Assembly (NCBI GenBank): GCA_021234155.1
Contig: JAJEKV010000028.1
Location: forward strand, 7,225,268-7,289,267
Length of the DNA stretch: 64,000 bases
Direction of reading: 5' to 3'
Source of the DNA: Isoetes taiwanensis
Taxonomy: Eukaryota > Streptophyta > Lycopodiopsida > Isoetales > Isoetaceae
Position numbers and translations under genes: made by a program. The notes beneath the pieces were generated by a model. That model was not told where the DNA came from. It was given only the letters and a program-made list of their open reading frames with translations, and ran no database searches. Below are positions 56,401-64,000 of the stretch, one piece after another; within the stretch, counting starts at the first letter, position 1; each line of letters starts with the position of its first letter.

Positions 56401-58202
56401 TCTTGTGTGTAACAAACTCTTAAACAAATGCATTGACCTTTATGCTACAAAGGTTCCACTCTCTAAGTCATTTAATCGGCCTTATAATGCTAATAAGTTT
56501 TCTATTATATAAAAGCATTGTCAAGTAGGAGTTCATTAAGCGATTGATTAGTTGTGGAAATATATGGAGAAGATCCTATAGTGCTCAATTTAGCGTATGG
56601 GATTTTCCTATAGTAAACTCAACCTCAAGAAGATGTTGAATCCATTATGATGAGTAGTCAACTTGTTTCATTTATTCCGTTGTCCCGATAGTGGTTTCTT
56701 ATTTTTTCTCCGAATCTTCGTGGTCGGGATGGAATTGCCTTGTGTTGTAATTTCATATGTAAGCTATTTCCAAGTCCCTACCGGTACACATCCTCGGTCT
56801 TACTTTTAAGGTCGCCTCGCCCATTCCTATGGCAATATTTATGTCACATGTAATCATTTTCCCCTTCAATATTGTGGTTTCATCACAAGAATTATCAAAC
56901 CTCAAAAATACTACCACCCATTATGGAACCCTAGAAACCTATCCAAAATACATGGCCGTTTAATTTATTTGTTTGACATATATGGAAGAGGTTATCATTA
57001 TGTTTATTCAATGCAATATGGCAATGTTAATTGGTTTTCTCGCGTCGTACTAAAGAATCGATCAATTTGTAAAATTTAGAAGCATTTGGGCTTTAAAAAT
57101 CATATTTAAAGAGGATCTTGGTAAACGTAATGCACCTTTAGTTGGTGTGGCACGGAAAACCATCAATGGGAAAGTACTTGAGCTGCATGATTTGGTGTTC
57201 ATCATCCCATTCATATGGGCCGTGATGAGAAATCTCTTCCGTGGGATGATATGTGGTTAAAAGTGAGGGTTTGATGGGGTGGACTGCCTTAAGCCACGTT
57301 GAAACTTTTAAACTTCTACCACCATGGATTTTCCTATGCCATTCTAAACTTGAGCACCTCGTTAGGTCCTATGGATCATTAGGGTCCTATTGGAGATGGT
57401 CTCATAGCCCCAGTAGCAATTGTTTGGGTGATATATCATGGAGGGCTCTTCTTTATGTTTTATGTGGTTACAAGTGAGGGTTTGATGGGGTGGATTGCCT
57501 TAGGCACGTTGAAATTTTTAAACTCAACCACCATGGATCTTCATTTGCCATCGTTGATGATATCGAAGTTCTTTATAGATCTTCCTTTGCCATCATGCAA
57601 TTGACAAGCTCTTGATGTGCCTATCCCAAGGCATTATAGCTTCTAGAAGTAACAATTGTTGGTGACATATCATGAAGGGCGATATTTTATTCCATCAAGA
57701 AAAAGTTGATGCATTATGCAATCCTTCCATACCATGGGTAGGGCCCAAGTATATCAATGCAGGTATTGCAATGATGCCAGATGTGACCTCTAATGAGTTA
57801 AACATTATGAACATTTGAAAAAGGGTTGCCACTATAGACTTCCTATGTTTTATTTGAACATTGGTGAAATATTAGAGACAAGTACATTTGACTAGGAAGT
57901 TTTCTTGTCATCACAAATTGGCATGTCGTTGATCACTAAAGATATGGAAAAACAACTAAAATGCTTCATTCCTTTGGGGTCCTTGAACCACCGAACTTAT
58001 TAGAAAATTATATTATTAGTTTTTTAGTTGTCATCATTGAATTGAAAGAAGATTGCTTACACTTTCTTCCCGGCTTAATTTCTTTCGAGATCGAGGAAAC
58101 AAACTATTCTTGGTCCCCACCCTATTATGAAGCCCTTATTTTATATGGCAACTTTGTAAATCCACACAAGGCTCCACCTTAACATGATGCAAGGGACCCC
58201 AA

Positions 58203-58220
58203 TGAATAGAATAGAATAGT
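58203..58220. repeat. AATAG microsatellite at B unit junction
   Basis: AATGAATAGAATAGAATAG just before TTAACATG. In the units near 12,420 and 20,790 the same place holds a single AATAG. Confidence 0.85.
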
Positions 58221-60047
58221 TAACATGTGATTTCTTGTGTGTAACAAACTCTTAAACAAATGCATTGACCTTATACTACAAAGGTTCCACTCTCTAAGTC
58301 ATTTAATCATCTTATAATGGTAATAAGTTTTCTATTATATAAAAGCATTGTCCAATAGGAGTTCATCAAAATTGATTAGTTGTGGAAATATACTTTTGAG
58401 AAGATCCTATAGTACTGGATTTTTAAGAAAATGGGATTTTCCCCATAGTAAACTCCTACCAAGAAGATGTTGAAATTCCATGAGTAGTCAACTTGTTTCA
58501 TTTATTTCAAATTATAGTGGTTTTTATTTTTTCCAAAGGCTATTCTTGTTGGTCGATGGAATTGCCTTGTGTTGTAATTTCATATGTAAGCTATTTCAAG
58601 TCACCGGTTAAAGTACACATCCCTGGTCTTACTTTTACATCCCCAAAACCCTTCAATCGCTAATTCCCATATGGCAATATTTATGTCACATGTAAACTCA
58701 TTTTCCCCTTCAATATTGTGGTTTCATCACAGCATTATCAATGGAAGTACTCAAAATAACCACCACCCATTATGGAACCCTAGAAACCTATCCAAAATAC
58801 ATGGCCGTTTAATTTATTTGAGGGTTTGGACATATATGGAAGAGGTTATCATTATGTTTATTCAATGCAATATGGCAATGTTAATTGGTTTCTAATATTA
58901 TAGCAACTAAAGAATCCCACAAGAGGAATTTGTAAAATTTAGAAGCATTTGGGCTTTTAAAAAATCATATTTAAAGAGGATCTTGTTAAACATAATGCCC
59001 TTAGTTGGTGTGGTACCTTTTAAAAACCATCAAGGGGAAAAATACTCTGGCTCCATGATTGTTAAAATTCCCGGCTCATATGGGCTGGATGAGAAATCTC
59101 TTTCCTCGGTGGGATGATATGTGGTTAAAAGTGAGGGTTTGATGGGGTGGACCCCTTAAGCCACGTTGAAACTTTTAAACTGCCACCATGGATTTTCCTA
59201 TGCCATTCTAAACTTGAGCACCTGGGTTAGGTCCTATGGATCATTAGGTCCTATTGGAGATGAAGCAATTGCGGTGATATATCATGGAGGGCTCTTCGTG
59301 ATGTTTTATGTGGTTACAAGTGAGGGTTTGATGGGGTGGATTGCCTTAGGCACGTTGAAATTTTTAAACTCAACCACCATGGATCTTCATTTGCCATCGA
59401 TGATGATATCGAGTTCTTTATAGATCTTCCTTTGCCATCATGCACATTTGGGCATAGAGGCTCCTTGATGTGCCTATCCCCGTGCATTATAGCTTCTAAA
59501 GTAACAATTGTTGGTGACATATCATGAAGGGCGATATTTTATTCCATCAAGAAAGTTGATGCATTATAACAATCCTCTCCATACCATGGGTAGGGCCAAG
59601 TATATCAATGTAGGTATTGCAATGATGCCAGGATGTGACCTCTACGGTTAAACATTATGAACATTTGAAAAGGGTTGCCATATAGACTTCCTATGTTTTA
59701 TTTGAACATTGGTGAAATATTAGAGAAGTACATTTGACTAGGAAGTTTTTCTTGTCATCACACATGTCGTTGATCACTAAACATATGGAAAAACAACTAA
59801 AATGCTTCATTCCTTTGGGGTCAATGAACCACCGAATTATTAGGAAATTATATTCTTAGTTTTTAACAAATTTGTCATCATTGAATTCGGCCTCTAAGAA
59901 GATTGCTTACACTTTCTTCCCTGGCTTAATTTCTTTCGGTCAAAGGAAACAAACTATTCTTGGTCCCCACCCTATTATGAAGCCCTTATTTTATATGGCA
60001 ACTTTGTAAATCCACACAAGGCTCCCTAGAATGCAAGGGACCCTAAT

Positions 60048-60128
60048 AGAATAGAATAGAATAGAATACCCATAAATAGAATAGAATAGAATAGAATGAA
60101 TAGAACAGAATAGAATAGAATAGAATAG
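60048..60128. repeat. Expanded AATAG microsatellite at B unit junction
   Basis: About 80 bases of AATAG repeats with a few interruptions (CCCATAA, AATGAATAG, AACAG). It accounts for most of the extra length of this B unit. Confidence 0.9.
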
Positions 60129-61927
60129 TTAACATGTGATTTCTTGTGTGTAACAAACTCTTAAACAAATGCATTGACCTTATACTACAAAGGTTCCACT
60201 CTCTAAGTCATTTAATCAGTCTTATAATGCTAATAAGTTTTCTATTATATAAAAAGCATTGTCAAGTAGGAGTTCATCAAGGGATTAGTTGTGGAAAATA
60301 TATGGAGAAGATCCTATAGTACTCAATTTAGCGTAAATGGGATTTTCCCTATAGTAAACCGAACCAAGAAGATGTTGAACGATTCCATGATGAGTAGTCA
60401 ACTTGTTTCATTTATTTTGTTGTCTCGATAGTGGTTTCTTTATTTTTTCTCTCAATCTTCGTGGTCGGGATGGAATTGCCTTGTGTTGTAATTTCATATG
60501 TAAGCTATTTCCAAGTCCCGCCCAAGTACACATCCCGGTCTTACTTTAAGGTCGCTCGCCCATTCCTATGGCAATATTTATGTCACATGTAATCATTTTC
60601 CCCTTCAATATTGTGGTTTCATCACAAGAATTATCAAGCCTCAAAAAATACTCACCACCCATTATGGAACCCTAGAAACCTATCCAAAATACATGGTCGT
60701 TTAATTTATTTGTCGGACATATATGGAAGAGGTTATCATTATGTTTATTCAATGCAATATGGCAATGTTAATTGGTTTCTAGCGTTGAACTAAAGAATCA
60801 CAACCAATTTGTAAAATTTAGAAGCATTTGGGCTTTAAAAATCATATTTAAAGAGGATCTTGTTAAACATAATGCGCCTTTAGTTGGTGTGGCACGGAAA
60901 ACCATCAAGGGAAAGTACTTTGAGTCGCATGACCGGTGTTCGCCATCCCGCTCATATGGGCCGTGGATGAGAAATCTCTTCTAATGGGATGATATGTGGT
61001 TAAAAGTGAGGGTTTGATGGGGTGGAATGCCTTAAGCCACGCGTTGAAACTTTTAAACTTCGGCCACCATGGATTTTCCTATGCCATTCTAAACTTGAGC
61101 ACCTCGTTAGGTCCTATGGATCATTAGGTCCTATTGAGATGGTCTCATAGCTTCAGAAGTAATTGCTGGTGATATATCATGGAGGGCTCTTCGATGTTTT
61201 ATGTGGTTAAAAGTGAGGGTTTGATGGGGTGGATTGCCTTAGGCACGTTGAAATTTTTTAAACTCAACCACCATGGATCTTCATTTGCCATCGATGATAT
61301 CGAAGTTCTTTATAGATCTTCCTTTGCCATCATGCAATTGGACAAGGTCTCCTTGATGTGCCTATCCTAAGGCATTATAGCTTCTAGAAGTAACAATTGT
61401 TGGTGACATATCATGAAGGGCGATATTTTATTCCATCAAGAAAGTTGATGCATTATGCAATCCTCTCCATACCATGGGTAGGGCCAAGTATATCAATGCG
61501 GTATTGCAATGATGCCAAGATGTGACCTCTACCTGAGTTAAACATTATGAACATTTGAAAAAGGGTTGCCACTATAGACTTCCTATGTTTTATTTGAACA
61601 TTGGTGAAATATTAGAGAAGTACATTTGACTAGGAAGTTTTCTTGTCATCACACACTAAACATATGGAAAAACAACTAAAATGCTTCATTCCTTTGGGGT
61701 CACTGAACCACCGACTTATTAGAAAATTATATTCGTAGTTTTTTAACAGTTGTCATCATTGAATTCGGCCTCTAAGAAGATTGCTTACACTTTCTTCCTC
61801 GGCTTAATTTCTTCCTCGATCAAAGGAAACAAACTATTCTTGGTCCCCACCCTATTATGAAAGCCCTTATTTTATATGGCAACTTTGTAAATCCACACAA
61901 GGCTCCACCTAGAATGCAAGGGACCCC

Positions 61928-61963
61928 AATAGAATAGAATAGAATAGAATAGAATAGAATAGT
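61928..61963. repeat. AATAG microsatellite at B unit junction
   Basis: About seven clean AATAG repeats between GGGACCCC and TTAACATGTG. Confidence 0.9.
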
Positions 61964-63830
61964 TAACATGTGATTTCTTGTGTGTAACAAACTCTTAAAC
62001 AAATGCATTGACCTTATACTACAAAGGTTCCACTCTCTAAGTCATTTAATCAGTCTTATAATGCTAATAAGTTTTCTATTATATAAAAAGCATTGTCAAG
62101 TAGGAGTTCATCAAGCATTGATTGATTAGTTGTGGAAATATATGGAGAAGATCCTATAGTACTCAATTTAGCGTAAATGGGATTTTCCTATAGTAAACTA
62201 ACCAAGAAGATGTTGAACGATTCCATGATGAGTAGTCAACTTGTTTCATTTATTCCGTTGTCCGATAGTGGTTTCTTATTTTTTCTCTCGAATCTTCGTG
62301 GTCGATGGAATTGCCTTGTGTTGTAATTTCATATGTGAGCTATTTCCAAGTCCCGCCTGAAGTACACATCCCGGTCTTACTTTTAAGGTCGCTCGCCCAT
62401 TCCTATGGCAATATTTATGTCACATGTAATCATTTTCCCCTTCAATATTGTGGTTTCATCACAAGAATTATCAAGCCTCAAAATACTCACCACCCATTAT
62501 GGAACCCTAGAAACCTATCCAAAATACATGGCCGTTTAATTTATTTGTTTGGACATATATGGAAGAGGTTATCATTATGTTTATTCAATGCAATATGGCA
62601 ATGTTAATTGGTTTTACGTGTTGAGACTAAAAAAAGAATCACATCAATTTGTAAAATTTAGAAGCATTTGGGCTTTAAAAATCATATTTAAAGAGGATCT
62701 TGTTAAACATAATGCCTTTAGTTGGTGTGGCACGGAAAACCATCAAGGGGAAAGTACTTGAGTCGCATGACCAGTGTTCGTCATCCCATTCATATGGGCT
62801 GTGATGAGAAATCTCTTCCGGTGGGATGATATGTGGTTAAAAGTGAGGGTTTGATGGGGTGGAATGCCTTTAAGCCACGCTTGAAACTTTTTAAACTCGC
62901 CACCATGGATTTTCCTATGCCATTCTAAACTTGAGCACCTCGTTAGGTCCTATGGATCATTAGGTCCTATTGGAGATGGTCTCATAGCTTCTTGAAGTAG
63001 CAATTGTCGTGATATATCATGGAGGGCTCTTCGATGTTTTATGTGGTTAAAAGTGAGGGTTTGATGGGGTGGATTGCCTTAGGCACGTTGAAATTTTTTA
63101 AACTCAACCACCATGGATCTTCATTTGCCATCGTGTTGATGATATGGCGAAGTTCTTTATAGATCTTCCTATTGCCATCATGCAAGTCATATCGATTCTT
63201 TATAGATCTTCCTTGTCATGTGCAATTGGACAAGGTTCCTTGATGTGCCTATCCCAAGGCATTATAGCTTCTAGAAGTAACAATTGTTGGTGACATATCA
63301 TGAAGGGCGATATTTTATTCCATCAAGAAAGTTGATGCATTATGCAATCCTCTCCATACCATGGGTAGGGCCAAGTATATCAATGTAGGTATTGCAATGA
63401 TGCCGATGTGACCTCTCACGGAGTTAAACATTATGAACATTTGAAAAAGGGTTGCCACTATAGACTTCCTATGTTTTATTTGAACATTGGTGAAATATTA
63501 GAGAAGTACATTTGACTAGGAAGTTTTCTTGTCATCACAAATTGGCATGTCGTTGATCACTAAACATATGGAAAAACAACTAAAATGCTTTATTCCTTTG
63601 GGGTCACTGAACCACCGACTTTATTAGAAAATTATATTCGTGGTTTTTTAATAGTTGTCATCATTGAATTCGGCCTCTAAGAAGATTGCTTACACTTTCT
63701 TCCTGGCTTAATTTCTTTCAGATCAGACGGAAACAAACTATTCTTGGTCCCCACCCTATTATGAAGCCCTTATTTTATATGGCAACTTTGTAAATCCACA
63801 CAAGGCTCCACCTAGAATGCAAGGGACCCC

Positions 63831-63849
63831 AATAGAATAGAATAGAATA
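63831..63849. repeat. AATAG microsatellite at B unit junction, with loss of TTAACA
   Basis: Three to four AATAG repeats, then AATATGTGATTTC. The TTAACA normally present after the repeat is gone. Confidence 0.85.
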
Positions 63850-64000
63850 TGTGATTTCTTGTGTGTAACAAACTCTTAAACAAATGCATTGACCTTATAC
63901 TACAAAGGTTCCACTCTCTAAGTCATTTAATCAGTCTTATAATGGTAATAAGTTTTCTATTATATAAAAGCATTGTCAAGTAGGAGTTCATCAAGCATTG

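Larger units (their letters stand above)
56400..64000 (+). repeat. Tandem array of the 1.83-kb B repeat, running off the window
   Basis: Anchor TAACAAACTCTTAAAC occurs at 56,410, 58,242, 60,151, 61,985 and 63,866: spacings of 1,832, 1,909, 1,834 and 1,881. Each unit keeps the same block order, including the internal duplicate AGTGAGGGTTTGATGGGGTG about 215 bases apart. The extra length of two spacings comes largely from an expanding AATAG microsatellite just before TTAACATGTGATTTC, and in the last from a small partial duplication near 63,180. Units are nearly identical apart from clustered hot spots of change. No coding frame is conserved across units, so I treat them as non-coding satellite-like repeat of unknown origin. 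Confidence 0.95.

Noticed and set aside
61820-62008. Minus-strand open frame ending GWGPRIVCFL in the most conserved part of B
   Set aside because: Conservation is at DNA level on both strands; the frame has no homology I recognise and is short.

Overview
The window looks like a repeat-rich stretch of a large nuclear plant genome. The evidence is a PAM68-type chloroplast protein gene with a transit-peptide-like N-terminus, plant-type GRAS, PPR and ABC-transporter relics, Ty1/copia and LINE retroelements, a MITE, and a decayed plant-like 25S rRNA copy. A gymnosperm or other large-genome land plant is plausible, but the sequence does not settle the lineage. The only convincingly intact gene is the PAM68-like gene at 27,395-27,946 (minus). 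Almost everything else is repeat, pseudogene or sequence of doubtful assembly quality.

Layout. 1-3,213: degenerate 25S rRNA, minus strand, joined directly to a copy of a 1.83-kb repeat here called B. 3,905-5,281: 5'-truncated LINE lying in B. 5,311-10,090: 'module A', made of a copia RNase H fragment, a GRAS pseudogene and a PPR-like fragment. 10,098-13,135: two B units. 13,131-18,690: long decayed LINE on the minus strand (ORF1-like, endonuclease and reverse transcriptase). 18,720-19,690: degenerate tandem repeat. 19,712-21,520: another B unit, followed by a LINE 3' end. 21,822-25,545: remnants of three different ABC transporters. 26,550-26,729: PIF/Harbinger-type MITE. 27.4-28.3 kb: PAM68-like gene. 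29.8-30.9 kb: second copia fragment. 33,911-34,491: short LINE with a target-site duplication. 36.9-41.7 kb: broken multi-exon gene ending in an FCP1/NLI-type HAD phosphatase domain. 37-45 kb: a dispersed GC-rich motif, and two homologous promoter-like segments. 46.2-48.5 kb: relic of a DUF7869-type transposon gene. 48.9-50.1 kb: third copia fragment. 50,975-56,400: an interleaved mosaic of module A and B. 56,400-64,000: a tandem B array running off the window.

Two observations affect how the window should be read. First, 50,975-56,400 alternates every 5-30 bases between two unrelated sequences that are both present elsewhere in the window. That looks like a consensus-building error, not biology. 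Second, near-identical B and copia copies differ mainly at places where the ancestral sequence seems to have been CAG or CTG, and these triplets are scarce in repeat regions but normal in the PAM68 gene. This is what basecalling errors at CHG-methylated cytosines would leave, so many 'frameshifts' here may not be real.

No operon-like or co-functional gene set is visible. The PAM68 product would act in photosystem II assembly in the chloroplast; the other recognisable coding remnants are unrelated relics.
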